Assembly: GCA_023212725.1 (NCBI GenBank)
Contig: JALBYF010000046.1
Span: 1 to 64,000 of the forward strand
DNA: 64,000 bases
Origin: Tranzscheliella williamsii
Lineage: Eukaryota > Basidiomycota > Ustilaginomycetes > Ustilaginales > Ustilaginaceae
Reading direction: 5' to 3'
The notes under the pieces were generated by a model. The model ran no database searches, had not been told where the DNA came from, and saw only the letters and a list, made by a program, of their open reading frames with translations. This document shows positions 28,485 to 39,263 of this stretch, piece by piece. Positions within the stretch are counted from its first letter, which is position 1; every line of letters starts with the position of its first letter. The translations under genes were made by a program, and so were the position numbers.

Positions 28485-28882
28485 ACCACTACCGCGCCCA
28501 ATCCGTTGGCCTGCCCTGGAAGAGAAGCGTCGTTGTAATGCGGCTGCGCGTAGCAGCATATGGTGCCGTGATGCCAACCCGTTTTCGTTCCGTGCCCGGC
28601 TTTTTCGGCTTGATTCAGCGTTCAGGGTCCATGCATTCCGCTCCGACAGGCAGCCCCTTCACCGCCAAACTCAGGCCATGCTCAGACGGTATCGCAGCAC
28701 ACTCTTACCGCTCAAGCTCAGCGTACAGGCGGAATTAGCCATTCTCGCAAACAGGCTCCACTCCGTACAGATAGGTTCAATCTTAGGCAAGGGCCCTTCG
28801 TGCCAGGGTATACACGGCGCCCGGGTAGAGCCACGGCCGCTCAGAGCATGGGCCGCATTCTCAAAGCATATGTACGATCCGT
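28485..28882. other. intergenic region
   Basis: 398 bases between the MoaE start and the 3' end of the ribonuclease gene, both on the minus strand. The left part may code an extended MoaE N-terminus. Nothing else is recognised. Confidence 0.45.
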
Positions 28883-29369
28883 TCAGTAGTCACACTGAAC
28901 AAAGTTGTTCCCAGACGCACCGGTGTGGGTGATCTGTCAGTCGACGCATCGGGGGGAGGGGAGCAGAGGCACGGTTAGCCGGCTCGGCCAGGTACAAGGT
29001 GCACGCCAAGTGTGCGCAGGAGTCACTTACCGCACCGCAAAAGGTTCCGTCGTCCGTGTCGTACACAACACGGTCCGCACCGGGCGAGCCGCCGGTGTAG
29101 CCGGACGAGGAGGAGGTCAGGGGGAACTCCTGGTACGGCCCGTCGCAGTAGTCGCTGAAGTCGAAACCTTCGTAGTCCTGGTAGGCGTGTGGATAGGTAG
29201 TGCTGGAGGCGCGGTCGCTCTTGCCGTTGTTGATTGCCAGATTCACCTGCGAGGCCGAGTACGACTTGCTGCCGCACTGGACCGCCACACCGCCCTGTCG
29301 CGGCTCGAGGACGGGCGCGGCGAGCGCCAGCGCGGGCAGCGCAGCGAGCAGTGCCAGAGTGAATTTCAT
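28883..29369 (-). CDS. secreted ribonuclease T1/N1 family
   Basis: Two exons, 29369-29031 and 28933-28883, separated by a 97-base GTAAGT..CAG intron, give 129 residues. A signal peptide spans about 1-17 (ends LALA), followed by a dibasic-like EPRQ site. Guanyl-specific RNase residues are visible: Glu in YQEFPL, Arg in GADRVVY, and His in ITHTGASGNN, which is supplied only by exon 2. Cysteines near the start, at YCDG, at FCGA and at VQCDY can form the disulfides. The enzyme cuts single-stranded RNA after guanosine. Secreted members may serve in nutrition or act on hosts or competitors; which applies here is unknown. Confidence 0.9.
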
Positions 29370-29517
29370 TCTGCCTGGATGAGACGCGGGGGAAAGCAAC
29401 GACGGGGAACGGGGGAGGGAAACGAGAGGAGGGACAACGCAGGCAGCGAAGGATGAGGAGGGGAAGGAGAGGAGGGACAGCGCACGCAGGGGAGGTGAGG
29501 AAGAGGCCGAGGCGCCG

Positions 29518-29524
29518 CTTTATA
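29518..29524 (-). promoter_or_regulatory. TATA box of the ribonuclease gene
   Basis: TATAAAG on the minus strand, about 149 bases before the ATG at 29369; the leader in between is purine-rich on the plus strand (C/T rich on the coding strand). Confidence 0.55.
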
Positions 29525-29870
29525 GCTTTGCTGCGGGGGCATATGGCGTATAGCGCTCGTCAAGCGGAGAGAGGCATCTCTCCCTCAACAGCATAGCATG
29601 AGCGCCGTCGCTGTGCCAGGTGCGCCTCAGCGTCGACGCCACGATCGTACATGGAAGGCGAAGCCGAGCAGCCGAGCCTGAGCAAGATGCTATGCAGTTG
29701 GGTCTTGAAGACCAAAGGTAAGGTTTGGCTGCCAAGGACGAGGAAAGCGAGCACTTATCGAGCACTGGCCAGTAGCAAAGACGCCGTCTCGGCTGGCGAC
29801 AGCGCCGTCGCACGTTTCTGGGAGCTGCACGCGTGGGCCCGTGGGCAGCTAAGCTGGTGTTGCCTCAAGT

Positions 29871-29908
29871 GAGCCAAGGCGAGCCAAGGCGAGCCAAGGC
29901 GAGCCAAG
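29871..29908 (+). repeat. 10-base tandem repeat GAGCCAAGGC x 3.8
   Basis: Three perfect copies and a partial fourth in direct succession. It is a short minisatellite in non-coding DNA. Confidence 0.9.
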
Positions 29909-31040
29909 ACAGAACCGTTCTTCTAATCCACATGTAAGGCGGCGGCCAACACACACTGGCACCGCCGGCACTAAGTAGCGTACAGAACGGCAGGCAAGGC
30001 GAGGGCGACTCGGTCATGGCCGCGCGCCGGAAGACATCAGTGCGAGATAGCACGTTCCCGTCTCGAGCGGGCGGGTAAGCGAGCCGCGCTTGCTGGGCCA
30101 TTTCTTCCAGCGTCGTGCAGACCAGCGGCTCTTGTCACTGGCGACCCTTTTCAGCGCATCATCAAGCAAAGAAAGACTCGCTCCTCCCACTCGTTCAGCG
30201 CCGTCCCCGGTGGCATCAGAAGAGCGCGAGGGGTGAAGATGTGCGCCAGGAGGCTTTATGGCGGCTGCCAAACCCGCGCAAGATAGCGAACGCGGCCAAC
30301 CAGCTTCCGACGTACCGAGGCGCAGTAGCGCCCTTTTCCATGATCATCCCTTAACAACCTAACCGATGGCACTAACTGGAACAATAGCGCAAGCCCCACT
30401 CTGGAAGGTATGCACAAGCAGACAGCACCTCCTACTGGCCCGAATGGACGCCGTTTACTGCAGCACTCCGGCCCAGTCCACCGCTACTTCATTCCTATTG
30501 TCGCCCTTCTCATTGCACGGCGAGCAACGGCAACAGAGCCGATCTCGAGTGCAACCAGATCCTTCTCTGCCTGTCTACAGGCGTTTGCATGCAACCATCC
30601 ACAACGTAAAAGCTCAGCTTAGTGAAGTCAGCCAGTGGTTGAAGCAGCAACACTGCCTCGATTTTGGTTTTGCAGACTGGCTGTTGCGATCCTGCTTAGC
30701 ATCTGCGTGTCTCTGCTGAGCTTCTGTCAGGCAGTCTATACCGGTACGTGTTGCTGCTTTGACGTCTGGCTGGCTTACAGTAAGCTGAGCTTCTACGTTG
30801 TGATAGCCACATGTAGCGTCCGGGCTTAAGGATGGGAACGCATGATGTTAGATCGGGTCCTCGTCATTTTGCGTCCTTTCTTGTCGGCACAGGCCACGTC
30901 AGAAGATCGGTGGCCAACAACGACGCTGAGCAAATTGACCAGTGATCTAAACTTATTGCCTTTGCCAGCACCGTTCATCACTCGCTGGTGAACAACTTGA
31001 CGACACAACACCCACCCTCTCGATCCAGTATTCGTGCAAG

Positions 31041-32225
31041 ATGCGGTTTCTCTCTCTTTCTGTGGCGTTGCTAGTGCTGGCTGCCACTGCACTGGCCTCC
31101 AACGTGCTTGACTTGACCGCAAGCAAGGACTTTGAAAAGCATATCGGAAAGTCGCAGGGCGTGCTGGTCGAATTCTTTGCTCCGTGGTGCGGCCACTGCA
31201 AGAGTCTTGCTCCGACCTACGAAAAGGTGGCAGATGCTTTTGCTGGCCAGAAGGACAAGGTCCTGATTGCCAAGGTCGACGGCGACAAGAACAAGGATCT
31301 CAGCAAGCGCGTTGGTATCAAAGGCTTCCCCTCGCTCAAGTGGTATCCCGCCGGCTCCACAACGCCAGAGGACTTCACTGGCGGCAGGGATCTGGACAGC
31401 ATCGCCAAGTTTGTCACCGAAAAGAGCGGCAAGAAGAGCACCATCAAGCCGCCTCCACCGCCTGCCGCCGCACAGCTCACCGGCAAGAACTTTGACGAGC
31501 TGGTCATCAACAACGACAAGGATGTCTTGGTCGAATTCTACGCTCCCTGGTGCGGCCACTGCAAGAACCTTAACCCCACCTACCAGCAAGTCGCCCAGGA
31601 CTTCTCCGGCGACGACGACTGCGTGGTGGCGCAGATGGATGCCGACGACGAAATGAACAAGGCCGTTGCGCAGAGATACGGCGTCTCCTCGTTCCCTACG
31701 CTGATGTTCTTCCCCAAGGAGGACAAGACCAAACCTGTCCCCTACAACGGCGGCCGAGGCGAGGAGGATTTTATCAAATTCCTCAACGATAAGTGCCAGA
31801 CCTTCCGAACCAAGGGAGGCGTCCTGTCGGACCTGGCTGGGCGGATGCCGACCCTGGACGGCTTTGCTTCCCGATGGTACACGTCTCCGGCAGACAGGAA
31901 GAGCTCGATCTACACCGAGTTCCTCGAGTACGTGCAAACCATGAAGACCAGCCCCAAGAGCAACAAGAAGAAAAACGAGGTGGCCGACTACTACCTGCGC
32001 GTGCTGGACAAGGCCAATCAGAGCGCTGACTACGTCGAAAAGGAGAGCAAGCGGCTCTCCAGCCTGCTCAAGAAGCACGCCGAGGGCACCAGCCAGCTGG
32101 CTGCCCGCAAGGTCGACGAGCTGACCAGGAAGAAGAACGTCCTCGCCGCCTTTGTCAACAAGCGCATCGCCGAACAGGCGGAAAAGCAAAAGAAGGAGCA
32201 CGAGTCGCGCAAGGAAGATCTCTGA
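31041..32225 (+). CDS. protein disulfide isomerase, P5/ERp38 type
   Basis: 394 residues. A signal peptide of about 19 residues is followed by two tandem thioredoxin domains, each with an APWCGHCK active site (Cys50/Cys53 and Cys171/Cys174). Then comes an all-helical ERp29c-like D domain from about 260. The C-terminus ends KEDL, a variant ER-retrieval signal. The enzyme oxidises and isomerises disulfides in secretory proteins in the ER lumen. The domain order a0-a-D is that of fungal and plant PDI-D proteins, not of PDI1. The window also encodes ERV2, a possible oxidant donor. The ATG at 31041 starts the signal peptide. Confidence 0.93.
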   Translation: MRFLSLSVALLVLAATALASNVLDLTASKDFEKHIGKSQGVLVEFFAPWCGHCKSLAPTYEKVADAFAGQKDKVLIAKVDGDKNKDLSKRVGIKGFPSLKWYPAGSTTPEDFTGGRDLDSIAKFVTEKSGKKSTIKPPPPPAAAQLTGKNFDELVINNDKDVLVEFYAPWCGHCKNLNPTYQQVAQDFSGDDDCVVAQMDADDEMNKAVAQRYGVSSFPTLMFFPKEDKTKPVPYNGGRGEEDFIKFLNDKCQTFRTKGGVLSDLAGRMPTLDGFASRWYTSPADRKSSIYTEFLEYVQTMKTSPKSNKKKNEVADYYLRVLDKANQSADYVEKESKRLSSLLKKHAEGTSQLAARKVDELTRKKNVLAAFVNKRIAEQAEKQKKEHESRKEDL

Positions 32226-32703
32226 TCTCGGTCCGTCCTCCCTTCCGCCAACGTATCACATCCTGGAAGGCATGTCTTGATGCTATGTAGCTAGCCAGCC
32301 GTACTAAACCACCCCAACATACCTGTCTGATCTCCAATGCGTTGCACCGAGTGTGCATCTGTGCTCGCACGGCCATCACACCAGACACCTTAGCCTGAGT
32401 CGAGTGCGTCTTGGTCTCATTGCAGATGTTGGCAGCAGAGATGTGTGATTTAAGCATGGTAAATCGACAAAAATTGAGCAAGAAATGGACCAACAAATCG
32501 CATGAAAATAGTTTATATTGCTCTCCACTTTCATCGATGGCTGAGAGCGGAGATCCGCTCACTTACACTCACGACTCTTGTGTGGGATGAAGCTGCACGC
32601 TGGAGGGATTGCTCTTCCTCTTTCCTAGCCAAGCCACCCACCAGTTCGTTACGCAGCCATAGATCTCGTCGCCTCTCTCGCCGTCCTGATCTGCTGAAGG
32701 ACC
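32226..32703. other. intergenic region
   Basis: 478 bases between two plus-strand genes. A TTTATATT lies about 190 bases before the NCA2 start. Nothing else is recognised. Confidence 0.45.
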
Positions 32704-34866
32704 ATGTCGTATGCTTCGGATGTGTTCGCCAGGTTCGGCCCTGAGCTGGAGCTCTTCGACTCGCTACTCTCCGACGCCAGCACCTACGCGGGCGAGACGG
32801 AAGCGGAGCCTCCACTGACTGCCGCCGATGCTAGTGACTACAGTTCAGCCGTAAACGTGCGGTCCGAAGCTGCGCAGAGCCGCAAGGGCCCGATCCAGGA
32901 CGTGTTCAGGGCGATCCGTCCGTCAGATGCTTCGTCTTCGCTTCCGTCGGCCAAGGCGTTGCTCTACCTACTGGACGGGCTGGACGCAGCTGCGCACGAC
33001 CCCACCGACGCCAGCACCGCCCAGCATGACGAGCTCAAGATTGCCGCGCTCTCCCGCATCGTCACTGCCACCTACGCCGTCGCCATCGACACGCTCCTCC
33101 AGGACGCCGGCAGGGTCGAGCAAGAAACCTGGTACTGGACCGCCATCGAAGAATCCACCCGCAGCACGCTTGCCTACCTCGTCCAGACCCTCCCCTCCCG
33201 CCTTGCAAGGCTTGTGCGGCAGACCGTCGAGATCGCCGCCGACTCCGCCTCCCACACCCTCCGCAGCACCTTTGACGCCGGCACCGCCTCCAAGGCCAAG
33301 CACCTCGACCGCGCCACCCTCCGCAAGACGTTTCGCAACGTCCTCGACACGCCCAATATGGTCACGTCTATGCTTTTCCCCTACACCTTCCATCTGGAGC
33401 GCAGCATCACCCTTCAGACGGTATCGCAACTGCGACAGGCTCATGACCGCAAATCCAGCGACAGTGCTCCGCTCGATGGCACCGATCTCTCCGCCATGGG
33501 CGTCTCGCCGCGATCCCGCAAGCAGCGTCTCCGCTCGCTACGATCCACCATGTCTGCTTTGACGCCCACCTACCTCGTCCGCCACGAAGCCAAGTGCAAG
33601 CGCCGCGGGCTCAATATCGAGCGCGACGCTTTGGCGGAGAAGCTGGGCCGTCTGGCCCTGCAGCAGCAAGCCTTGACGGCCGATGAGCGAGACCTTCGGA
33701 CCGAGGCGACGCGCGATCCGAAGCATGCCATTCTGGACCAACTGAACGCCAAGATCAGCATCATGAACGACTGCTTCGGCGAGCTGACGGGGCATGCCAA
33801 GGGTGCGAGCGACCGCCGCATACAGCTGGACAACGCGGTCTCCACCGACGCTACGCTTGCAACGCTGCGCCTGTTCCTGAGAGAGCAGCTGCCGTCCCAG
33901 CAGGACAGAGTGCAGCTCGTTCTGTCTCCGCATGTCTTTGGCCAGCCGTCGTCGTTGACGCAGCGATGGCCAACGCTGGTCTTTTACCCGATCGGCTTGC
34001 TGCTGCTCGGCCGGTACCTATCGAAGAACTGGAATGGGATTGAGGCCAAGCTGCAGGAGGCGCAGGAGACGGCGCGGAGCTTCTTCGTCGGCTGGGTGTG
34101 GGAGCCGTGTGTGGGCTTGCTCGAGACGATCCGGCACGGCAACGAGGGCAGCGTGATCATGACGCGCGAGTCGCTGCACTCGGATGTGCAGTCGTTGGAG
34201 AGGATGGTGCGCGACTTTACTGCCGACAAGTACGGGACGACGGGAGCAGAGCTGGAAGCGATTGCGGCGCGCGTGCGCGAGGGCGACCTGACGCAGGTGC
34301 TCAAGGTGTACGAGGTCGAGATGAAGAGCCCGGTCAAGTCGATGGTGACTGGCTCGCTGATCCGCTCACTGCTCATCCAAATCCAGAAGGCCAAGGTCGA
34401 CCTCGAGGTCGCCATGGCTGGCATCGACAAGCTGCTCCAGAGCCAGCAGCTCCTCTTTGGCGCTGTCGGCATCGCGCCCGCGCTCGGCGTTCTCTACGTC
34501 GGCCAGCGCTACGTCCGCACCAAGCTCACCGACCTGCGCACCTACCGCTCGCGCTCGCTCGGTAAAGACTACCAGATCCGCGCATGGGAGGCCATGCGCC
34601 GCGTCGACCGCCTCCTCTCGTCCTCCGGCCAGACGTCGGCCGCGTACGACCGGGACGCCAAAACGCAAGGCCTCCTCCTCCTCGACCTGTCCATGCTGCG
34701 CGCCGCCTCCGGGCCGCTGCTCCTCTCGCTGGCCAAGGGCAGCCGCGCCACCGCCCGGCGTTTGCAGAAGCAATTCCTCCAGGACATCCGCGACCTCGAG
34801 GCCGGCCAGCAGAGCGGCGTCGAGCGCATGTGGAGGAGCTGGGGTCCCGCCTTCCACCCCGCCTAG
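32704..34866 (+). CDS. NCA2: NCA2, mitochondrial outer-membrane ATP synthase expression factor
   Basis: 720 residues, single exon. NCA2 proteins control expression of the mitochondrially encoded ATP synthase subunits 6 and 8 in yeast. The NCA2 domain covers the C-terminal half: WPTLVFYPIGLLLLGRYL (about 421-438, membrane segment), GWVWEPCVGLLETIRH, YEVEMKSPVKSMVTGSLIRS and LLFGAVGIAPALGVLYVGQR (about 583-602, second membrane segment). The N-terminal half is helical with coiled-coil character around 310-350. Length is close to other basidiomycete members. There is no cleavable presequence, in line with an outer-membrane protein. Confidence 0.9.
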   Translation: MSYASDVFARFGPELELFDSLLSDASTYAGETEAEPPLTAADASDYSSAVNVRSEAAQSRKGPIQDVFRAIRPSDASSSLPSAKALLYLLDGLDAAAHDPTDASTAQHDELKIAALSRIVTATYAVAIDTLLQDAGRVEQETWYWTAIEESTRSTLAYLVQTLPSRLARLVRQTVEIAADSASHTLRSTFDAGTASKAKHLDRATLRKTFRNVLDTPNMVTSMLFPYTFHLERSITLQTVSQLRQAHDRKSSDSAPLDGTDLSAMGVSPRSRKQRLRSLRSTMSALTPTYLVRHEAKCKRRGLNIERDALAEKLGRLALQQQALTADERDLRTEATRDPKHAILDQLNAKISIMNDCFGELTGHAKGASDRRIQLDNAVSTDATLATLRLFLREQLPSQQDRVQLVLSPHVFGQPSSLTQRWPTLVFYPIGLLLLGRYLSKNWNGIEAKLQEAQETARSFFVGWVWEPCVGLLETIRHGNEGSVIMTRESLHSDVQSLERMVRDFTADKYGTTGAELEAIAARVREGDLTQVLKVYEVEMKSPVKSMVTGSLIRSLLIQIQKAKVDLEVAMAGIDKLLQSQQLLFGAVGIAPALGVLYVGQRYVRTKLTDLRTYRSRSLGKDYQIRAWEAMRRVDRLLSSSGQTSAAYDRDAKTQGLLLLDLSMLRAASGPLLLSLAKGSRATARRLQKQFLQDIRDLEAGQQSGVERMWRSWGPAFHPA

Positions 34867-35831
34867 CCCGAACCGGCCTCCGCCCGCCTCGACGCGGTCC
34901 ACACCGCTCGCACAATGCATCCCTTCTTGCTCCCGAAATGCCCGTGGTTGTGTGTTGATGTGCACCCACCCTTCCTCGCCCAGCGCCGATCGGTCGTGGG
35001 GTTTCAGCTCTGCCACGTGGAGCCGGCTAACACTCGACTTTTCCTTGAATAGCCGGCCAGTCACGGCGCCACGCGCTGACCGCTCGGCGAAAGCCAAATT
35101 TCGCTCGACGGCTACTATATGGCAAGGAACGCGGGCTGGCTCAGGCGAGGGAGGAGGCCAGCGGCGAGTTGCATAGCCGGACGTGCGGCCGCTTTGAGGC
35201 GATGTACGCTTGGCGCCCGCGGAGCGGCCTCTTATCGTGCCTACGGGCCTATCATTCGCCTTAGGGCCGACCTCCTGGCAGCAACGTGGCCGGTAATTTG
35301 AACGGCGCAAATGGACAATGGAAAAATCCCGAAAATCTTGGTCCTCCTCAGGAGTCATACTCTCGAGCCCTCCTTCGCAGCAAGCCGCCGCTCATAACAA
35401 CCATCGCCTGCCGCGGACGTTGCATCGCCCGCTTCACTCCGGAAGTTGCACCACCTGTCATTTCGCCCAGTCAATAACGGTGTCCACCACGCTGATAACG
35501 GTACCGCTCCACCTAGCTCATTGTGTTCACACGGCCAGCCAGCGCTGCTTCATTGTCACAGCCAGCCGAGTTCATCTGCCAGCCCGTCAGCAATTGTCTT
35601 GTTACGCAACCAGCCGGCTTCACTTCGCAGCCTTATTAACGTTACGGCTTGTGAGCCATTATCTTCTAGCGTCGCATACACGCGAGATTCACCTGCCGCT
35701 GCGTCCAAACCGAACCGCTGCGGAGAGAGAGAGAGAGGTTGAACAGTACAAGAAGCTGGGTTGCCCTCGCGACCTGATCTGTTCTCCTGCCACGCGCTAG
35801 ACGAAGACGACCGTACCGCGTAGCTGCCGCC
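34867..35831. other. intergenic region
   Basis: 965 bases between NCA2 and the aminotransferase. C/T-rich sequence leads into the aminotransferase start, with a GAGAGAGAGAGA run at about 35725-35736. No gene is recognised. Confidence 0.5.
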
Positions 35832-37343
35832 ATGACGCCCACAGCCCAGGTAACCCACGCCCATCCTCACCCGCAGAAGGGGGAGCAGGTAGGCGACCTG
35901 CATGCGGACGGTGCGACGGTGCCGCATGCGTCGCGTGTCGAGCCGGGACGGTTTCTGAGCGAGGCGAGCCGGCAGCGGCCGGCGTCGGCGATCCGCTCGC
36001 TGTTCCCAGCCGAGCAGATCCCAGGGATGCTTTCGCTGCTGGCGGGCAAGCCGAATCCGACGACGTTCCCGTTCGAGAGCCTGACGCTGAATCTCAAGGC
36101 AAGTGCCGAGGGTGGCGCCCAGCAGCTGCGCATCGACGGGGAGGACCTGGTTATGGCGCTCCAGTACGGCCCGACGCCGGGCATCCCCAAGCTGGTGGCG
36201 TGGATCACGGAGCTGCAGTCGCGCATGCACGGGCGCGAGGTGGTCACGCCCGGCTCCAAGCTGGACGGTGTCGCGGGCCGCAGCCCGTGGCGCGTAACCA
36301 CGGGCAACGGCTCGCAGGACCTGCTGAACAAGACATTTGAGGCGCTGCTCAACCCGGGCGACGTCATCCTCGTCGAGTCGCCCGTCTACACGGGCATCCT
36401 GCCGTCGCTGGTGATGCTCAAGGCCAACATTGTCGCTGTGGAGAGCGACAGCGAGGGCATGATGGCCAGCCGGCTGGCCGAGATTCTGGCCAGCTGGGAG
36501 ACCGACGAGGCGACACGCGGGCTGCCGCGCCCCAAGTGCCTCTACACAACGCCTACGGGCGCGAACCCGGCGGGGACGACGGCGTCCGAGGCGCGCAAGC
36601 GCGCGGTGCTGGCACTGGCGCGGCAGTACGATTTTCTGATCCTCGAGGACGACCCCTACTACTACCTGCATTTCCACGGGCTCGACCAGGATGCGGTGGC
36701 GCGCCCGCGGCTGCGGAGCTACTGGGCACTGGAGGAAGAGGAGCGCGAGCGCTGGGGAACGGGCCGCGTGCTCCGCTTCGAGAGCTTCTCCAAGGTGCTC
36801 GCTGCGGGGCTGCGGCTCGGCTTTGCCAGTGGCCCCCACGAGATTCTGGACGCGATCGATGCCAACACTGCCAACGCCAACCTGCAGCCGTCGGGTGTGT
36901 CCGGCGCGACCGCCTCGGCGCTGCTGCACTACTGGGGCATCGAGGGCTTCCTGCGCCACGTCGACGACGTCGCCCGCTTCTACGCGCGCCGCCGCGACCA
37001 CTACGAAGCCATGGCGCACAAGGTCCTCGCCGCCGCCGGCGTCGCCACCTGGGTCTCCCCCGTCGCGGGCATGTTCCTCTGGCTCAAGCTCAACCTGCCC
37101 CCCTGCGACGGCTCCGCCGAGGGCGACAGCTTCGCACTCATCTCGCACCAGGCCAAGGCCGCCGGCGTCCTCGCCGTCCCCGGCGTCGCCTTCCTCCCCG
37201 ACGGCCGCAAGACATGCTACGTCCGCACCAGCTTCAGCCTCATCGACGAGGCCCACGTCGAAGAGGCCTTCCTCCGCCTCCGCGACGTCGTCCTCGGCGT
37301 CTGGAAGCAGGCCGGCAAGCCCATGCCCCCACCCACCGCCTAA
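35832..37343 (+). CDS. ARO8: ARO8-type aromatic/2-aminoadipate aminotransferase
   Basis: 503 residues, single exon. A class I PLP-dependent aminotransferase of the ARO8/LysN branch that acts on aromatic amino acids and 2-aminoadipate (lysine pathway). Signs: LSLLAGKPNPTTFPF, LQYGPTPGIPKL, TTGNGSQDLLNKTFE, TTPTGANPAGTT, ILEDDPYYYLHF, and the Schiff-base Lys321 in FESFSKVLAAGLRLGF. WVSPVAGMFLWLKL and CYVRTSFSL supply the C-terminal carboxylate-binding arginine. No targeting sequence is obvious, so it is probably cytosolic. ARO8 and ARO9 cannot be told apart without a tree. Confidence 0.9.
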   Translation: MTPTAQVTHAHPHPQKGEQVGDLHADGATVPHASRVEPGRFLSEASRQRPASAIRSLFPAEQIPGMLSLLAGKPNPTTFPFESLTLNLKASAEGGAQQLRIDGEDLVMALQYGPTPGIPKLVAWITELQSRMHGREVVTPGSKLDGVAGRSPWRVTTGNGSQDLLNKTFEALLNPGDVILVESPVYTGILPSLVMLKANIVAVESDSEGMMASRLAEILASWETDEATRGLPRPKCLYTTPTGANPAGTTASEARKRAVLALARQYDFLILEDDPYYYLHFHGLDQDAVARPRLRSYWALEEEERERWGTGRVLRFESFSKVLAAGLRLGFASGPHEILDAIDANTANANLQPSGVSGATASALLHYWGIEGFLRHVDDVARFYARRRDHYEAMAHKVLAAAGVATWVSPVAGMFLWLKLNLPPCDGSAEGDSFALISHQAKAAGVLAVPGVAFLPDGRKTCYVRTSFSLIDEAHVEEAFLRLRDVVLGVWKQAGKPMPPPTA

Positions 37344-38130
37344 CCTCCCGCCAGCCCAAAACCCACCCTTGCCCCCACTATACCGCCGTACCTAGAGCGT
37401 GCTACACCCGCCGTACAGAGAGCACACTTCCTAATCACCTTCCGACCTCCTACCTCCATGATGAGGGCTCGCATTCTCGCCGTCGGCAGCCCCATGTCAA
37501 AGCAGCAACAAGCACGACGGAAAAGCTCGAGATGGGGAGCAAGTCCGAGGTTCAAGCAGTGTTGTATCGTACTTCAACATCTGTTTGACTCGTGCGCGCC
37601 TTCTCAGCTGCAAAGGCCGTTCAGCGTGGAGCCGGAAGATCCCATGTTAGGTCCGCGACGCGCCTTCATTTTCGACGTCAATCGGGAAGGAGATTTGGAG
37701 ATGTGTCAGAGGGCATGAGATGAAGCCGGAAAGGGCAGATCATGGCGGAGTCTCATCGAGGGAAATTCTGAAATTTTGACGTCATGCCGGCTTGGTTTTC
37801 TCCGCTAAATGGCATTTGGTGCCGCCTACGCTATGCCGCACTCGAAGAACCCTTATGTGCCCATTGCCGCTGCATGCGTAGTGACCTAACCACCGCGCGG
37901 TGTAAGCGGCCTGCTACGTTCCTCGCCATCCCCGCTGATGCTTTACTAATAGCAAATCTCGTGCCTGGCCATGCTTGCGCTGCCTGCCGTGCGCCGTTAT
38001 AAGGTCGTCTACGGCAGGATCCTTCCGCACCTGTCCATCTGTCCATCTGCCGTCCCCGTCGCGCTCGCCCTTGCCCTCGCTGATCCCTACCCGCCTACCT
38101 CCTCCCGGCCGCCGCGGTATACCATCCAGC
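37344..38130. other. intergenic region
   Basis: 787 bases between two plus-strand genes; it contains a TATA box for the right-hand gene. No gene is recognised. Confidence 0.5.
37997..38003 (+). promoter_or_regulatory. TATA box of the Frag1/DRAM/Sfk1 gene
   Basis: TTATAAG lies 128 bases upstream of the ATG at 38131. Confidence 0.5.
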
Positions 38131-39102
38131 ATGATCGGCACCTTTGGTCTTTTTTATCTGTTCCCCATCCTGACCTTTGCCTGCTGGACGGCGGCGATCG
38201 TCGGACTGCTCGGACTTTGGACGCAGGATGACTTTGTCGAGTACGAGCGGGAGGAGGCGTCGGTGGTGTTCATTTCGGACGTCGGTGCAGTGCACAAGAC
38301 GTTTTTCATCATCATGTGCTGTTTGACCGCCGCGTTCTATATCCTTACCACACTGGCGGAGCGGCATCTGCGCCATACCCGGCGCATCCCGGGCTCGCTG
38401 CGCAAGAAGCAGACCGTGCTGGATATCTGCTCGGTGGTGTGTGCCGTGATTGGCTCGGTGGCGCTGATTCTGCTCAGCATTTTCGACGCGTTTGGCCACA
38501 GCGGCGTGCACTGGTCCATGACGCTGGTCTTTATCGTGTTTGTGGCGCTCTCGGTGCTGTTCCAGGTGCTCGAGATCTTCTCGCTCTCGCACGACCACAC
38601 GCGCCTGACGACGCTCAAGGTGGTGGCCATACTCAAGACCATCATCCTCGCGCTCGCCATTGCCGGCGCTATCGTCTTCGCCGTCTGCTACGGCATCTGC
38701 AGCGGCAACGCCTACCCCGGCGACACCAAGTGCGACCGCGTCGTCTCGGCCGCCGCCGTCGCAGAGTGGGCCATTGCCTTCCTGCTCGATATCTTTTTCC
38801 TCACCTATCTCGTCGACCTCTGGCCCGCCCACAAGCGCGCACAGCTCGGCCTTAGCGAGGACGGCACCATGGTCGAAAACAAACAGCTCGCTCGCGAGCA
38901 CAACACCGACGACCGCCCCACCGCCCCCTACGCCATCGACGGCATCCACAACAACAACACCCACTACCCCTCCCACGCCGCCCAGCAACACCACGCCGCC
39001 CAGCCCCCTACCCTCCCGGGCTCCGAACGTGGCAGCCTCTACCAGACCCCCATGACCGAGGCCCGCCCGGCCCCCGCACTCTCCAACCCCTACCACTCGT
39101 GA
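38131..39102 (+). CDS. Frag1/DRAM/Sfk1-family membrane protein
   Basis: 323 residues with six predicted membrane segments, starting GTFGLFYLFPILTFACWTAA. Other segments are FFIIMCCLTAAFYILTTLAE, ICSVVCAVIGSVALILLSIF, LVFIVFVALSVLFQVLEIF, IILALAIAGAIVFAVCYGIC and VAEWAIAFLLDIFFLTYLVD. The order and the loop H-x-x-x-T after segment two fit the Frag1/DRAM/Sfk1 family. That family includes yeast Sfk1, a regulator of PI4-kinase recruitment and plasma-membrane lipid asymmetry, and DRAM autophagy proteins. The tail after 245 is hydrophilic, rich in His, Asn and Pro. Family is likely; exact role is unknown. Confidence 0.78.
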   Translation: MIGTFGLFYLFPILTFACWTAAIVGLLGLWTQDDFVEYEREEASVVFISDVGAVHKTFFIIMCCLTAAFYILTTLAERHLRHTRRIPGSLRKKQTVLDICSVVCAVIGSVALILLSIFDAFGHSGVHWSMTLVFIVFVALSVLFQVLEIFSLSHDHTRLTTLKVVAILKTIILALAIAGAIVFAVCYGICSGNAYPGDTKCDRVVSAAAVAEWAIAFLLDIFFLTYLVDLWPAHKRAQLGLSEDGTMVENKQLAREHNTDDRPTAPYAIDGIHNNNTHYPSHAAQQHHAAQPPTLPGSERGSLYQTPMTEARPAPALSNPYHS

Positions 39103-39263
39103 TCCTCCCTGCTCGCTAATTCCATCCATGGCTCCTTACTCCCTCTCTTTGTATCTTAGCCCGCTCCGGTCGCGTCATACCACTGTAGATTGGCTCGCAC
39201 GGCAGTGTGATGCCGGAACAGCGGTCAGCGCGAGGCTTCGTGGACCGCATTGGCATGGTGGCG

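Larger units (their letters stand above)
29370..31040. other. divergent intergenic region
   Basis: 1.67 kb between the ribonuclease (minus) and the disulfide isomerase (plus). It contains a TATA box for the ribonuclease and a 10-base tandem repeat. Small open frames have no recognisable features. Confidence 0.5.

Noticed and set aside
30366..30829. Overlapping small plus-strand frames before the disulfide isomerase
   Set aside because: No conserved motif, no signal peptide and non-overlapping weak starts; treated as intergenic.
35556..37256. 566-codon antisense frame over the aminotransferase
   Set aside because: It is the mirror of a GC-rich coding region; the plus strand has all aminotransferase motifs including the PLP lysine.
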